Part shown: one piece after another, positions 43,020 through 53,037 of the stretch
Layout of the letters: the number at the start of each line of letters is the position of its first letter
How positions within the stretch are numbered: position 1 is the stretch's first letter
Assembly (NCBI RefSeq): GCF_028867935.1
Contig: NZ_JAPQNS010000007.1
Coordinates: 1-64,000 of the forward strand
DNA: 64,000 nucleotides
Direction: 5' to 3'
Origin: Flavobacterium sp. SUN052
GTDB taxonomy: Bacteria > Bacteroidota > Bacteroidia > Flavobacteriales > Flavobacteriaceae
Made by a program: the position numbers and the translations under genes
Notes under the pieces: model-generated
What the model saw: the letters and a program-made list of their open reading frames with translations, nothing else
What the model was told of the DNA's origin: nothing
Databases searched by the model: none

Positions 43020-43463
43020 ATGCCCTATCTTTTTTATATCCTTGCCCTGTTGACAGGTGTTGCCATGAGTGTTCAGTCGGGGGTAAATTCTGGCCTTCGG
43101 CAGGGTTTTGCAAATCCCTTACTGGCAGCTGTTACCTCGTTTGGAACGGGTTTTCTAGCACTGATTTTGGTCCAGTTGTCGGTTGGAAACCCCACTCCTT
43201 CGCTCGAAACTGTACGTCAGATTAGCTGGTGGAAATGGACCGGTGGGTTGATCGGTGCCTGCTACGTGACCACGGTCATTGTGACAATCACCAAGATTGG
43301 GCCCGGCAACTTACTGAGTCTGAGCGTAGCCGGACAGCTTATTGCTGCTATTGTTCTTGATCATTACGGTTTGCTTGGGTTCACGCCCCACCCAGCCAAC
43401 GTCTGGCGGCTTTTGGGTGTCGCGCTAATCATTGGCGGAGTAATTCTGGTTGTCAAGAACTAG
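43020..43463 (+). CDS. DMT-superfamily transporter, YdcZ (DUF606) type
   Basis: 147 residues, five membrane helices, the half-size four/five-helix form of the drug/metabolite transporter superfamily which acts as a dimer. Family marks: GVAMSVQSGVNSGLRQG near the start, WWKWTGGLIGACYV, and GLLGFTPHPANVWRLLGVALIIGGVIL at the end. Substrate unknown. A bidirectional terminator separates it from the convergent prc gene. Confidence 0.88.
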   Translation: MPYLFYILALLTGVAMSVQSGVNSGLRQGFANPLLAAVTSFGTGFLALILVQLSVGNPTPSLETVRQISWWKWTGGLIGACYVTTVIVTITKIGPGNLLSLSVAGQLIAAIVLDHYGLLGFTPHPANVWRLLGVALIIGGVILVVKN

Positions 43464-43477
43464 TATCCCTTAAACAA

Positions 43478-43515
43478 GCAAAAGCCCGGTTGCTTTTGAG
43501 CGACCGGGCTTTTGC
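43478..43515. terminator. Bidirectional terminator between ydcZ-like gene and prc
   Basis: GCAAAAGCCCGGTTG (43478-43492) pairs with CGACCGGGCTTTTGC (43501-43515), one G-U mismatch in 15, 8-base loop. It lies between convergent genes. Confidence 0.85.
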
Positions 43516-43530
43516 TTATGCAAGCGAACC

Positions 43531-45648
43531 TTACTTGTTCACTGCGATAATATAATCAGCCAGAATCCGACCTGTTTCTGTCAGGTACAAATCCTTAGGC
43601 TTCTTCTTCGTCTTGTCTTTGTCGTTAGCAGCCGTAGTTGGCGTTCCAGTTTCGTCGATGCCATCTGGATCTTCAGCAGATTCTTTCTTCAAGGCAGCCC
43701 GTTTCTTCTCAGCTTCGTCGCGCTCTTTCCGGCGCTTCGTTTCCTGCAGAGAGACAACCGTGTTTTCTTTGGCTTTCTTGAAGTCAGCTAATTCCTGCGA
43801 CAGTTTTTTCAACTCCACGTCAGACTTCAACCGGCTCTCGAAACTGTTGCGAAGGCGAGACAGAATTTTATCATTCAGTGTAGTCGACATATCAAACTGC
43901 GTAGAAGCAATCTGATCCCAGGGTAACGCACTTGGCTGTGAGCTTTCGCCGTATTCTTCGGCTGAGTAGCCCGATGGCAATTCGATATCTGGCGTCACAC
44001 CTTTATGTTGTGTGCTGCTTCCGTTGATGCGGTAAAACTTCTGGATTGTCATTTTCACCTGACCAACTTTCTCAGGCTCCTTAGGCAACCACTGATTCAG
44101 GTCGATCAGCGTCTGCACAGTGCCCTTACCGAATGTTTGACCACCAACAATAATACCCCGCTTGTAATCCTGAATAGCAGCGGCAAAAATCTCCGAAGCC
44201 GACGCACTGAATCGGTTTACCAGAACGGCCATTGGACCATCGTAGGTTACGCTTGGGTCCTGATCGCTATATACTTCAGTCTCGCCAGTCTGCTCACGCA
44301 CCTGAACTACCGGTCCTTTTGGGATAAACAACCCAGTCAGGTTGATGGCTTCGGTAAGCGAACCACCACCGTTGTTACGAAGGTCGATCACGATACCATC
44401 CACTTTTTCGCCTTTCAGCTCGTCAACAAACTTCTTAACGTCGTTGGTAGTGCTGCTGAAGTTTTCTTCACGCTTGCGAGCACCTTCAAAATCGCGATAA
44501 AACATCGGGATGTTGATCACACCAAGTTTGTAAGGCTTACCATTTTCCGTGATTTCAATCACTTCTTTCTTGGCCCGTTGTTCTTCAAGCTTGATTTTCT
44601 CACGAACCATCCGAATCTCTTTGGGAGGAGCACTTGCCAACGCATCGACTGATCGAACCTGCAAACGAACAATGCTCGCCTTAGGTCCTTTGATGAGTTT
44701 TACTGCATCATCAACCCGGTACCCGATGATACTAACCATAGGTCCATTATCGCCCTGAGCAACTCCCACAATCTTGTCGTTGGCGGCTAACTGCTTACTC
44801 TTAAAGGCAGGTCCTCCAGGCAATACGCTCGTTATTTTGATGAACTCACCATCCTCCTGCAACATAGCCCCGATTCCTTCCAGCGACTGGCTCATTTCCT
44901 GATTGAAACGGTCGGCATTGGTTGGGTTGAAGTAGTTTGTGTGCGGGTCGAGCGTTTCAGCAAACGAGTTCATGTACATCTGGAACACATCGTCGCTACG
45001 TACGCGGCTAACCGCTTTGTCGAGGTTTTTATAGCGTTGGGTCAATGTGGCGGTGATTGCGCTATCTTTTTGACCAGCCAATTTCAATTCCAACGCCTGA
45101 TTTTTGAGCATTTTTCGCCAAATCTCGTTCAGCTCAGCCGCATCTTTAGCCCAGGGAGCTTTCTCCCGGTTGGTGTTCAGAGTTTCATCTTCCGTAAAGG
45201 TGAATGGCTTTTTGAGGACCTCCTGCACGTAACCGCTCCGCTCCTGGTACCGCTTCCGAAATACGTTATAGAGTTCGTAGCCAGCCGACAAATCGCCGTT
45301 GACCAGCGCGTCATCTACCTGAGTCCGGTACTTGTCGAAAGCAGCTATATCAGATGCCAGCAGATACGTTTTGTTCCGATCTACTTGCTCCAGATAGTTG
45401 TCCCAAACTTTCGACGATAGCGAATCGTTAAGCCGCACCTTCCGATAATGGTAGGTTGTGAGCAGTTTCGCTACCAACTGTTCTACTTTTTCCTGGGACA
45501 TCGTCGGCTTCAGATCATCGTCTGCCGCAGCAGGCAACGAAGCCGAAACAACCGAACTGAGCCCAGTTTGGTGCGCGCCCGAAGTGGGCGAATCTGGCTG
45601 AATGCTCAGAATCAGCACAGGCAATAGGGTCACAAAGTACTTCTTCAT
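43531..45648 (-). CDS. prc: Carboxy-terminal processing (tail-specific) protease, S41A
   Basis: 705-residue periplasmic protease that trims C-terminal ends of envelope proteins. A signal peptide ends near residue 20. An N-terminal helical domain (about 50-240) precedes a PDZ domain (about 250-345, GIGAMLQEDGEFIKITSVLPGGPA), then the S41 core: nucleophile near Ser485 in SASASEIFAAAIQDY and the general-base lysine about 25 residues on in TFGKGTVQTL. The C-terminal domain (DUF3340-like) has a long Lys/Glu coiled stretch. Same strand as the FKBP isomerase upstream, 92 bases away. Confidence 0.94.
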   Translation of the reverse strand: MKKYFVTLLPVLILSIQPDSPTSGAHQTGLSSVVSASLPAAADDDLKPTMSQEKVEQLVAKLLTTYHYRKVRLNDSLSSKVWDNYLEQVDRNKTYLLASDIAAFDKYRTQVDDALVNGDLSAGYELYNVFRKRYQERSGYVQEVLKKPFTFTEDETLNTNREKAPWAKDAAELNEIWRKMLKNQALELKLAGQKDSAITATLTQRYKNLDKAVSRVRSDDVFQMYMNSFAETLDPHTNYFNPTNADRFNQEMSQSLEGIGAMLQEDGEFIKITSVLPGGPAFKSKQLAANDKIVGVAQGDNGPMVSIIGYRVDDAVKLIKGPKASIVRLQVRSVDALASAPPKEIRMVREKIKLEEQRAKKEVIEITENGKPYKLGVINIPMFYRDFEGARKREENFSSTTNDVKKFVDELKGEKVDGIVIDLRNNGGGSLTEAINLTGLFIPKGPVVQVREQTGETEVYSDQDPSVTYDGPMAVLVNRFSASASEIFAAAIQDYKRGIIVGGQTFGKGTVQTLIDLNQWLPKEPEKVGQVKMTIQKFYRINGSSTQHKGVTPDIELPSGYSAEEYGESSQPSALPWDQIASTQFDMSTTLNDKILSRLRNSFESRLKSDVELKKLSQELADFKKAKENTVVSLQETKRRKERDEAEKKRAALKKESAEDPDGIDETGTPTTAANDKDKTKKKPKDLYLTETGRILADYIIAVNK

Positions 45649-45740
45649 AGCGCGAAAAGATGAAAAAAATGAAAAGCAGAAGAGCAGCTAGGCAGGCGAA
45701 AGATATACAGACTCACTCTTTCGCTCTATAACTCATTCGC

Positions 45741-46520
45741 TTATTGTTTTACAATGTCAAGCAACTCTACATCAAAAATCAGAGTTGAACCGGGACCAAT
45801 GTCGGCACCCGCTCCACGATCACCATAAGCCAGGTCAGATGGAATAAATACCTTCCAGCGCGACCCAACAGGCATTAACTGAAGCACTTCGGTCCAGCCG
45901 CGGATAACTTCCGTAACACCAAACTCGGCCGGTGTGCCGCGTTGCTCCGAACTATCAAATATTTTACCATCAATCAAACGGCCCGTGTAGTGAACCTTCA
46001 CCCGGTCGGTGGGTGTGGGTTTAGCCCCCGTCCCTACTTTCTCGACCATGTACTGTAGTCCGCTTGCGGTAGTAACAATGCCGGGTTTCCCCTTGTTTTC
46101 GGCCAGGAAAGCATTTCCAATCTTTTTATTTCCTTCAGCCGCTTTTGAACTCTCTGCCTGACGGGCAACCATTTGCTGTTGCATAAACGCTCCTAACACG
46201 GCATTTGCCTGCTCAGGCGACATGGCCATTGATCCACCTTTCAACGCATCATCAATACCTTTCGCCAGAACCGCTGAGTTGATGTTTGACATCCCCTGTT
46301 GCTTCATATTCTGGGCAATATTCAGGCCAATGCTATAGCTCAATGAATCATTGTTGGTGCGAAGCATAGCTCCTGAGGCTTTGGCGGTGGGAGCTCCAGC
46401 CGACCGGGTAACTGGACGAGCAGCGGGTTTGGGAGTAGCTTTTTTGGCTTGTGCTAAGGCGGTGCCAGAAAGTAAAATAACAGATGCGGCACTAGCCAGT
46501 AGGACTTTGGGAAATGACAT
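45741..46520 (-). CDS. FKBP-type peptidyl-prolyl isomerase (Mip/FkpA-like)
   Basis: 259 residues from ATG 46520 with a signal peptide ending at ALAQ. A Lys/Pro/Ala-rich linker is followed by the N-terminal dimerisation helices (SYSIGLNIAQNMKQQGMSNIN, SPEQANAVLGAFMQQQM) and the C-terminal FKBP domain from about residue 165 (VKVHYTGRLIDGKIFDSSEQRG, GWTEVLQLMPVGSRWKVFIP, AYGDRGAG, TLIFDVELLDI). Full catalytic pocket residues present. A periplasmic folding helper, fitting its position before the Prc protease. Confidence 0.92.
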   Translation of the reverse strand: MSFPKVLLASAASVILLSGTALAQAKKATPKPAARPVTRSAGAPTAKASGAMLRTNNDSLSYSIGLNIAQNMKQQGMSNINSAVLAKGIDDALKGGSMAMSPEQANAVLGAFMQQQMVARQAESSKAAEGNKKIGNAFLAENKGKPGIVTTASGLQYMVEKVGTGAKPTPTDRVKVHYTGRLIDGKIFDSSEQRGTPAEFGVTEVIRGWTEVLQLMPVGSRWKVFIPSDLAYGDRGAGADIGPGSTLIFDVELLDIVKQ

Positions 46521-47042
46521 GCGTAAGAAAAACAAGGTGTTGAAAATCATGCGTTGCTTGAATATGAAACGTAAATTAAGCGGATAAAAGTTTGGATTAT
46601 TTGCCCACCAACAAAATTATCTCACTTGTATTAAGGTCTTTTAACAAATCGTAAAGCGGTAAATTACATATCGATTGACTTTCAACAAAACTATTGCCAG
46701 ATCGAACTGGCTACACATTAAAACAGTATTACAAATCCTGATCTATACTAAGGATAAATTGGCTTATTTTACTGTTTGCGTGCTTGCTTTGTATGTCGAA
46801 GGTAAATAGGGTAAGTTGGAGTACCGGCTTACTCGCGACAAACCCTTCAATACTAACCTCGCTCCAGCCACAACGGCACTGTTGTCACGCCCGATGTGGC
46901 TGTTGATAACGATGGACTGAGTAAAATGTCTTACGGTGGGTACTTAGAATATCAGTTTCTGGATCTGGCTGGTGCAAGCAACGCACGCCCACTGAGGTCT
47001 ATTTGTCATTCCTAATCAACCATGTAACCCCTAGTATCTCCA
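46521..47042. other. 522-base gene-free gap with a possible coding remnant
   Basis: Longest gap in the window. The FKBP-proximal half is AT-rich and carries the putative promoter at 46612. In the right half (about 46861-47015) one plus-strand frame runs 50 codons without a stop and reads NGTVVTPDVAVDNDGLSKM then SYGGYLEYQFLDLAG before a TAA; this looks like a piece of an outer-membrane beta-barrel or other envelope protein but has no start, no full domain and no partner. I see no repeat, tRNA or strong hairpin here. Confidence 0.4.
46612..46619 (-). promoter_or_regulatory. Putative -7 element TAATTTTG for the FKBP gene
   Basis: Minus strand TAATTTTG, 91 bases before ATG 46520. A TTTG lies about 25 bases further upstream. 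Weak single-site evidence. Confidence 0.35.
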
Positions 47043-48644
47043 ATGGTCTCAGACCCTCAGGCTTATAAAGCCACCAGTACCCGTTCACTCATCAGCGTAA
47101 TTGGTGCTTCATCCGTCGGAACACTCATTGAGTGGTACGACTTCTACATCTTTGGTTCGTTAGCCACCGTTCTGGCCACAAAGTTTTTCCCTGAAGGCAA
47201 CCCCACCGCAGCATTTTTATCTACCCTTGCCACGTTTGCCGCCGGTTTCGTCGTCCGTCCTTTTGGCGCTCTTTTTTTCGGGCGATTAGGCGACCTGATC
47301 GGCCGGAAATACACATTTATGGTTACGCTGCTGCTGATGGGGGGCGCTACGTTTGCCATCGGCCTGGTGCCAAGCTACGAAACTATTGGTTTCATGGCTC
47401 CTTTGCTGGTACTGGTGCTTCGCCTATTGCAGGGTTTGGCGCTGGGTGGTGAGTATGGGGGTGCAGCCACCTACGTCGCCGAGCACTCTCCAGCCGACAA
47501 ACGCGGCTTCTGGACATCCTGGATTCAGATTACGGCCACGGCGGGTTTATTCGTTTCGCTAATCGTGATTCTGCTAACGCGGACTTCAATGAGCAAAGAA
47601 GCCTTTGAAGACTGGGGATGGCGGGTACCGTTCTGGGTGTCAATTGTGATGGTGTTTATCTCGTTCATCATCCGTCGCAACATGAGCGAATCTCCGTTGT
47701 TTGCCAAGGCCAAAGCCGAAGGTAAAACCTCAACAAACCCACTCAAAGATAGTTTTGGCAAGAAGTACAACTTCAAATTCGTGTTGCTTGCCTTGTTTGG
47801 AGCGACTATGGGTCAAGGCGTTGTTTGGTATACCGGGCAGTTTTATGCCATGAGCTTTATTAAAACGGTTTGTAACGTCGATGCCATTCAGACAGACAGT
47901 CTGATGAGTATTGCCCTGCTGATGGGTACGCCATTCTTCGTTTTGTTTGGCTGGCTGTCCGACAAAATTGGCCGTAAGGGTATCATGCTGGCCGGTATGT
48001 TGATTGCTGTTGTCTCATACCGTCCCATCTATGAGCGGATGTATCAGGCCACCAACCTAACAAACAAGCAGGAGATCACCACAGCGACCACTGAAGATTC
48101 GGTGGTGGTGGCGGACCCCAAAGTTGCCGGAGCCACAATCATGACCAAAACCGTCAAGAAAGAGTATACCGACGGCACAAAACTGACCGAGGTAACTAAG
48201 CTCAAAATTTCGGCCGCGCTGCGCTCGGCTGATTCAACTGCTGAAAAAGCCAAGCCAGAAGTTAAAAAGACGGTAAGCATCAACGACACGGACCGCTGGA
48301 CGCTGATCTGGCTTGTATTTGTTCAGGTGATTTTCGTCACGATGGCGTATGGCCCCATTGCTGCCTTCCTGGTAGAGATGTTCCCAACAAAAATCCGCTA
48401 TACTTCCATGTCATTGCCCTATCATATTGGCAATGGGGTGTTTGGTGGCTTGTTACCTGCCGTGGCCACCTATTTGGCCACCGGTGCCAAAGAAGCCAAC
48501 ACGGCTGCCGAGAAAGCGGGATCAGCCATACCCTATGCATCCCCTTATCTGGAAGGCCTGTGGTATCCGATTATTGTAGCGGGCGTCAGCTTTGCGATTG
48601 GTCTTTTCTACATCAAAAACCGCCCGGTTGCCAAAGAGCAATAG
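47043..48644 (+). CDS. MFS transporter, metabolite:H+ symporter (MHS) type
   Basis: 533 residues, twelve membrane helices. MHS marks: GTLIEWYDFYIFGSLA in helix 1, FGRLGDLIGRKYTFM between helices 2 and 3, GLALGGEYGGAATYVAEH, and LPYHIGNGVFGGLLP in helix 10-11. MHS proteins carry small carboxylates, osmolytes or dicarboxylates with protons. An insertion of about 85 polar residues (328-413) between helices 8 and 9 makes it roughly 100 residues longer than classical members. With prpE and acs downstream, acetate or propionate is a reasonable substrate guess (inference). Confidence 0.88.
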   Translation: MVSDPQAYKATSTRSLISVIGASSVGTLIEWYDFYIFGSLATVLATKFFPEGNPTAAFLSTLATFAAGFVVRPFGALFFGRLGDLIGRKYTFMVTLLLMGGATFAIGLVPSYETIGFMAPLLVLVLRLLQGLALGGEYGGAATYVAEHSPADKRGFWTSWIQITATAGLFVSLIVILLTRTSMSKEAFEDWGWRVPFWVSIVMVFISFIIRRNMSESPLFAKAKAEGKTSTNPLKDSFGKKYNFKFVLLALFGATMGQGVVWYTGQFYAMSFIKTVCNVDAIQTDSLMSIALLMGTPFFVLFGWLSDKIGRKGIMLAGMLIAVVSYRPIYERMYQATNLTNKQEITTATTEDSVVVADPKVAGATIMTKTVKKEYTDGTKLTEVTKLKISAALRSADSTAEKAKPEVKKTVSINDTDRWTLIWLVFVQVIFVTMAYGPIAAFLVEMFPTKIRYTSMSLPYHIGNGVFGGLLPAVATYLATGAKEANTAAEKAGSAIPYASPYLEGLWYPIIVAGVSFAIGLFYIKNRPVAKEQ

Positions 48645-48651
48645 GAGTTTA

Positions 48652-48748
48652 GGGTAATATGGGATTGGGGTGAATTGGTAATTGAGGAAACTCGTCAACC
48701 AGCAAACCCAATTACCCAATTACCCAGTTATCCAATCCCCCAATTACC
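48652..48748. repeat. Heptamer inverted repeat, GGTAATT/TGGGATT words
   Basis: Left part 48652-48687; right part 48707-48748, whose complement reads GGTAATT GGGGGAT TGGATAA CTGGGTA ATTGGGT AATTGGG. The arms align over about 35 bases with several mismatches; the right arm is about one unit longer. It ends 16 bases before the next ATG, so a stem would abut the ribosome-binding region. Confidence 0.85.
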
Positions 48749-48764
48749 ATTTTTCAAAAAAGAC

Positions 48765-49004
48765 ATGGACGGAATCAAAAAAATATTAGGAGTTGTGTGG
48801 CTTGGACTAGCCGCCTTGAGTGGATACTACGGCCTGACAGCTCTGGGAATCCCCAAGCTCACTTCAGGCAAAACAGATGATCTGGTATTCGGTATCATCA
48901 TTGTGTTTGTTCTGATGCCCCTTATTGTCGGTGGACTGGCCACGTTTGGTGTCTATTCACTACAGGGTGAATACAGCGACGAAGCCCCCGAAACAAATGC
49001 GTGA
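48765..49004 (+). CDS. Small two-helix membrane protein
   Basis: 79 residues from ATG 48765; the longer frame from 48675 is encoded by the inverted repeat (periodic Pro/Gln/Leu residues) and is rejected. Two membrane helices (ILGVVWLGLAALSGYYGL and FGIIIVFVLMPLIVGGLATF) flank a short loop GIPKLTSGKTDD; the C-terminus is acidic. In related genomes a protein of this kind follows MHS transporters (from memory, DUF6814-like; not certain), suggesting an accessory subunit of the transporter upstream. Confidence 0.7.
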   Translation: MDGIKKILGVVWLGLAALSGYYGLTALGIPKLTSGKTDDLVFGIIIVFVLMPLIVGGLATFGVYSLQGEYSDEAPETNA

Positions 49005-49081
49005 ATAAGGCACCCAAAATGAGTGAATTGTTCTATCACGTTGATAAATAAAATCGTAGGATTGTACCATGAAATTGCGCC

Positions 49082-51013
49082 ATGTTTAGTCCATCGCCCG
49101 CCTTGTATTCAACAGCCTATACACGCAGCCTGAACGACCCGGAAGCTTTCTGGCAGGAACAGGCAACGGCTATTCCCTGGATTGAGTTTCCAACCAAAAT
49201 CCTCTCCACCGACGAGGAGGACCTAACTCAGTCTGGTGTGGCCCGCTGGTTTGCCGACGGGGTAATGAACACCTGTTATGCCGCTGTAGACTACCATGTG
49301 GAGCAAGGTCGGGCCGAGCAGGTTGGCCTGATCTATGACTCGCCCGTTACAAACACAATTCAGCGGTTCACTTATCGCGATTTGCAGACAGAAGTAGCTC
49401 GGCTGGCGGGTGTTCTCCGGCGCTTGGGCGTTGGTTATGGCGACACGGTTGTTATTTACATGCCGATGGTCCCCGAAGCCGCTTTTGCCATGCTGGCCTG
49501 CGCCCGGCTCGGGGCTGTTCACTCCGTAGTGTTTGGCGGCTTTGCCCCGCACGAACTGGCCCTCCGCATCGACGACGCACAGCCCAAAGTGATTTTATCC
49601 GCTTCCTGCGGCATCGAATTTGATCGGGTAATTCCGTACAAACCTCTTCTGGATGAGGCCATTCGACTAGCTACCCACCAGCCCGATCACTGTCTGATTT
49701 TGCAACGTCCGCAATGCCAGGCAGCGCTAACGGATGAGCGGGATTTGGACTGGGCAACTACTTTGACTACCGCCGAACCAACTGATTGCGTACCCGTACG
49801 CGCTACCGATCCGTTGTATATACTGTACACATCGGGAACGACGGGCAAGCCTAAAGGCATTGTGCGCGATAACGGTGGTCACGCAGTTGCCCTGAAATAC
49901 AGCCTGAAAGCCATCTATAATATTGACCCCGGCGATGTATTCTGGGCGGCATCGGATCTTGGCTGGGCGGTTGGTCACAGCTATATAGTGTATGGCCCAC
50001 TGCTGGGTGGTTGCACGGCCATTTTGTTTGAAGGCAAACCCGTTCGGACGCCCGATGCTGGTACGTTCTGGCGCGTAATTCAGGACCACAAGGTGAAGGT
50101 ATTTTTTACGGCCCCAACCGCATTTCGGGCCATCAAGAAAGAAGATCCCGAAGGGAAATTGCGCCAACAATACGACCTATCATCACTCGAAACCATTTTT
50201 GTGGCGGGTGAACGTTGCGATCCGCCCACGCTCAACTGGCTCGGCGATCTGGCGGGCGTTCCTATTATTGACCATTGGTGGCAAACGGAATCGGGCTGGC
50301 CAATGGTAGCCAATCAAATGGGAACCAACCCCATACCGGTAAAAGCAGGCTCTTCGTCGGTGCCGGTTTGCGGGTACGATTTGCAGATTCTGGATGATAA
50401 TGGACAACAATTGAGTGCTCATCAGGAAGGCTACGTTTGCCTGAAACTACCTTTGCCGCCGGGTTTCACGCCTACGCTCTGGCGCGACGCCGACCGTTTC
50501 CAGAAGTCGTATCTGAGTCGCTTCCCGGGGTATTACCTCTCGGGCGATGGCGGATATATCGACGAGGATGGCTATGTGTTTATCATGGGCCGCGTCGACG
50601 ATGTGATCAATGTAGCGGGGCATCGCTTATCGACCGGCGAAATGGAAGAAATAGTGGGGGCTCACCCCGCCGTTGCTGAGTGTGCCGTTGTTGGCATTGC
50701 CGATGAAATGCGCGGACAACGACCCGTTGGGTTTGTGGTCCTGAAAGATGACTGGACCGATTCTTCCCGTTCAATAGAAGACGAGCTCGTAGCCATGATT
50801 CGGGAAAGGATTGGGGCGGTAGCGTATTTTCGAAACGCCGTTACGGTGAAACGTCTACCTAAAACTCGCTCGGGTAAAATTCTCCGAAAAACGATCCGCC
50901 AAATTGCTGATGGAGAGTCATTCACCATTCCCTCAACCATCGACGATCCCGTTATTCTAGAGGAAATTCGGCTGGCATTGACGGAACACAAAATCGGACT
51001 TGCCTTTGGGTGA
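49082..51013 (+). CDS. prpE: Propionyl-CoA synthetase-like acyl-CoA ligase
   Basis: 643 residues of the ANL superfamily. It activates a short-chain acid to acyl-AMP and then acyl-CoA. Motifs: [23 protein letters not shown], the P-loop ILYTSGTTGKPKGIVRDNGG (the VRDNGG extension is a mark of PrpE), WWQTESGWP, GYVFIMGRVDDVINVAGHRL and the acylation-controlled lysine in [11 protein letters not shown]. The N-terminal SLNDPEAFWQEQA is the ACAS_N domain. Located between the MHS transporter and acs on the same strand; the trio likely serves short-chain acid uptake and use. Confidence 0.88.
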   Translation: MFSPSPALYSTAYTRSLNDPEAFWQEQATAIPWIEFPTKILSTDEEDLTQSGVARWFADGVMNTCYAAVDYHVEQGRAEQVGLIYDSPVTNTIQRFTYRDLQTEVARLAGVLRRLGVGYGDTVVIYMPMVPEAAFAMLACARLGAVHSVVFGGFAPHELALRIDDAQPKVILSASCGIEFDRVIPYKPLLDEAIRLATHQPDHCLILQRPQCQAALTDERDLDWATTLTTAEPTDCVPVRATDPLYILYTSGTTGKPKGIVRDNGGHAVALKYSLKAIYNIDPGDVFWAASDLGWAVGHSYIVYGPLLGGCTAILFEGKPVRTPDAGTFWRVIQDHKVKVFFTAPTAFRAIKKEDPEGKLRQQYDLSSLETIFVAGERCDPPTLNWLGDLAGVPIIDHWWQTESGWPMVANQMGTNPIPVKAGSSSVPVCGYDLQILDDNGQQLSAHQEGYVCLKLPLPPGFTPTLWRDADRFQKSYLSRFPGYYLSGDGGYIDEDGYVFIMGRVDDVINVAGHRLSTGEMEEIVGAHPAVAECAVVGIADEMRGQRPVGFVVLKDDWTDSSRSIEDELVAMIRERIGAVAYFRNAVTVKRLPKTRSGKILRKTIRQIADGESFTIPSTIDDPVILEEIRLALTEHKIGLAFG

Positions 51014-51114
51014 ATTATTCAAAGCGATGACAGCTTTCTGAACAAGATCGGGGCCGTCCGTTCGGTCATCGCTGAAACTTGAAATACATATTTACAATTT
51101 CTTTGACCTGTACA

Positions 51115-53016
51115 ATGAATTTCCAGATTAAAACTTTTGAGGAATACCAGACTGCCTACCAAAAGAGCATTGACGATCCCGAAAATTTCTGGGCTGAGGT
51201 GGCTCAGGAATTTCAGTGGCGCAAACCCTGGACCAAAACCCTGCAATGGAATTTCGATGAACCCAATATAAAGTGGTTTCAGGGTGGCAAACTCAATATC
51301 ACCGAAAACTGCCTCGACCGACATCTCGAAACCCGTGGTGATCAACCTGCCATTATCTGGGAGCCCAACGATCCGAATGAAGCAGGGGTGACACTCACCT
51401 ACCGGATGCTTCACGATCAGGTTTGTCGAATGGCTAACGTGCTGAAACGAAACGGTGTACAGAAAGGTGATCGTGTGTGTATCTACATGCCCATGGTTCC
51501 CGAACTGGCTATCTCGTTGCTGGCCTGCGCTCGAATTGGAGCAGTTCACTCGGTTGTTTTTGGTGGATTCTCAGCCCAGAGTATTGCTGACCGGATTAAT
51601 GATGCTGCCTGTAAACTGGTTATCACTGCTGATGGGGGTTACAGGGGTAACAAAGAAATTCCGCTCAAAAGTGTGGTTGATGATGCCCTAATTGGCTGCC
51701 CAACCGTAACGCGGGTGATTGTTATGACCCGCACCCGCACTCCGGTAGCGATGCTCAAAGGCCGCGATGTGTGGATGGAGCAGGAACTGAAACAGGTCAC
51801 GGCCGACTGCCCCGCTGAAGAAATGGACGCCGAGGACATGCTGTTTATTCTATATACATCTGGCTCAACAGGCAAGCCCAAGGGCGTGGTGCACACCTGT
51901 GGTGGATATATGGTGTATGCCGCTTACACCTTCTCCAATGTGTTCCAATATAAACAAGGTCAGATTCATTTTTGCACGGCTGATATTGGCTGGATTACCG
52001 GTCACAGCTACATTGTTTATGGGCCTTTGGCTTGTGGGGCAACATCGTTGCTGTTCGAAGGGGTGCCAACCTACCCCGATGCGGGCCGTTTCTGGGACGT
52101 TGTCGATAAACACAAAGTAAACATTCTGTACACAGCCCCAACGGCTATTCGCTCGCTGATGGGTTTTGGTCTGGAGCCCGTTGAGAATCACGACCTGAGC
52201 AGTTTACAGGTTCTGGGTTCTGTTGGCGAACCTATCAATGCGGAAGCCTGGCACTGGTATGACGATAACATTGGGAAAAATAAATGCCCGATTGTAGATA
52301 CTTGGTGGCAAACTGAAAACGGCGGTATCCTGATTTCTCCCCTAGCCGGAATCACTAAGACAAAACCGACTTACGCTACATTGCCCCTACCCGGTGTTCA
52401 GCCGGTGCTGGTGGATGAAAATGGGAATGTAATCGAGGGAAACGGTGTATCGGGTAACCTTTGCATGAAATTCCCCTGGCCGGGCATCCTCCGTACCACC
52501 TACGGCGATCACGAACGTTGCCGTCAAACGTATTTCTCGGCTTATCCCGGTCTCTACTTCACCGGCGACGGATGCCTTCGCGATGAAGATGGCTACTACC
52601 GCATCACGGGCCGCGTCGACGACGTATTGAACGTATCGGGCCACCGGATTGGCACAGCCGAAGTCGAAAATGCAATTAACATGCACACGGGCGTGGTCGA
52701 AAGCGCGGTGGTTGGCTACCCCCACGACATCAAAGGACAGGGTATTTACGCCTACGTCATCACCGATCAGTTCCCCGAAGGTCACGATGCCGACCTGACC
52801 AAACGCGACATTCTGGCCACCGTCAGCCGGGTGATTGGCCCCATCGCCAAACCCGACAAGATTCAGTTTGTTACGGGTCTGCCCAAAACGCGCTCCGGTA
52901 AAATTATGCGCCGGATTCTCCGCAAAATCGCCGAAGGTGACACCAGCAACCTCGGCGACACCACTACCCTGCTCGACCCAGCGGTTGTTGACGATATTAA
53001 AGCCGGAGCAGTGTAA
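51115..53016 (+). CDS. acs: Acetyl-CoA synthetase
   Basis: 633 residues from ATG 51115 (an upstream TTG would overlap no signal and adds nothing). Acetate + ATP + CoA to acetyl-CoA. ACAS_N domain at the start ([18 protein letters not shown]), P-loop [20 protein letters not shown], catalytic-site [10 protein letters not shown], hinge [18 protein letters not shown] and the regulatory lysine in [18 protein letters not shown], the usual target of reversible acetylation. It is homologous to the prpE gene 102 bases upstream but clearly a different subfamily. A weak hairpin terminator follows. Confidence 0.95.
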   Translation: MNFQIKTFEEYQTAYQKSIDDPENFWAEVAQEFQWRKPWTKTLQWNFDEPNIKWFQGGKLNITENCLDRHLETRGDQPAIIWEPNDPNEAGVTLTYRMLHDQVCRMANVLKRNGVQKGDRVCIYMPMVPELAISLLACARIGAVHSVVFGGFSAQSIADRINDAACKLVITADGGYRGNKEIPLKSVVDDALIGCPTVTRVIVMTRTRTPVAMLKGRDVWMEQELKQVTADCPAEEMDAEDMLFILYTSGSTGKPKGVVHTCGGYMVYAAYTFSNVFQYKQGQIHFCTADIGWITGHSYIVYGPLACGATSLLFEGVPTYPDAGRFWDVVDKHKVNILYTAPTAIRSLMGFGLEPVENHDLSSLQVLGSVGEPINAEAWHWYDDNIGKNKCPIVDTWWQTENGGILISPLAGITKTKPTYATLPLPGVQPVLVDENGNVIEGNGVSGNLCMKFPWPGILRTTYGDHERCRQTYFSAYPGLYFTGDGCLRDEDGYYRITGRVDDVLNVSGHRIGTAEVENAINMHTGVVESAVVGYPHDIKGQGIYAYVITDQFPEGHDADLTKRDILATVSRVIGPIAKPDKIQFVTGLPKTRSGKIMRRILRKIAEGDTSNLGDTTTLLDPAVVDDIKAGAV

Positions 53017-53037
53017 ATTTTTTGTTACAGTGACGAT

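Noticed and set aside
44005..44652. 215-residue plus-strand open frame
   Set aside because: Antisense to the conserved PDZ and S41 part of prc.
48675..48764. Thirty-residue N-terminal extension of the small membrane protein
   Set aside because: Its residues are the translation of the heptamer repeat (periodic Pro, Gln, Leu) and precede a normal start at 48765.
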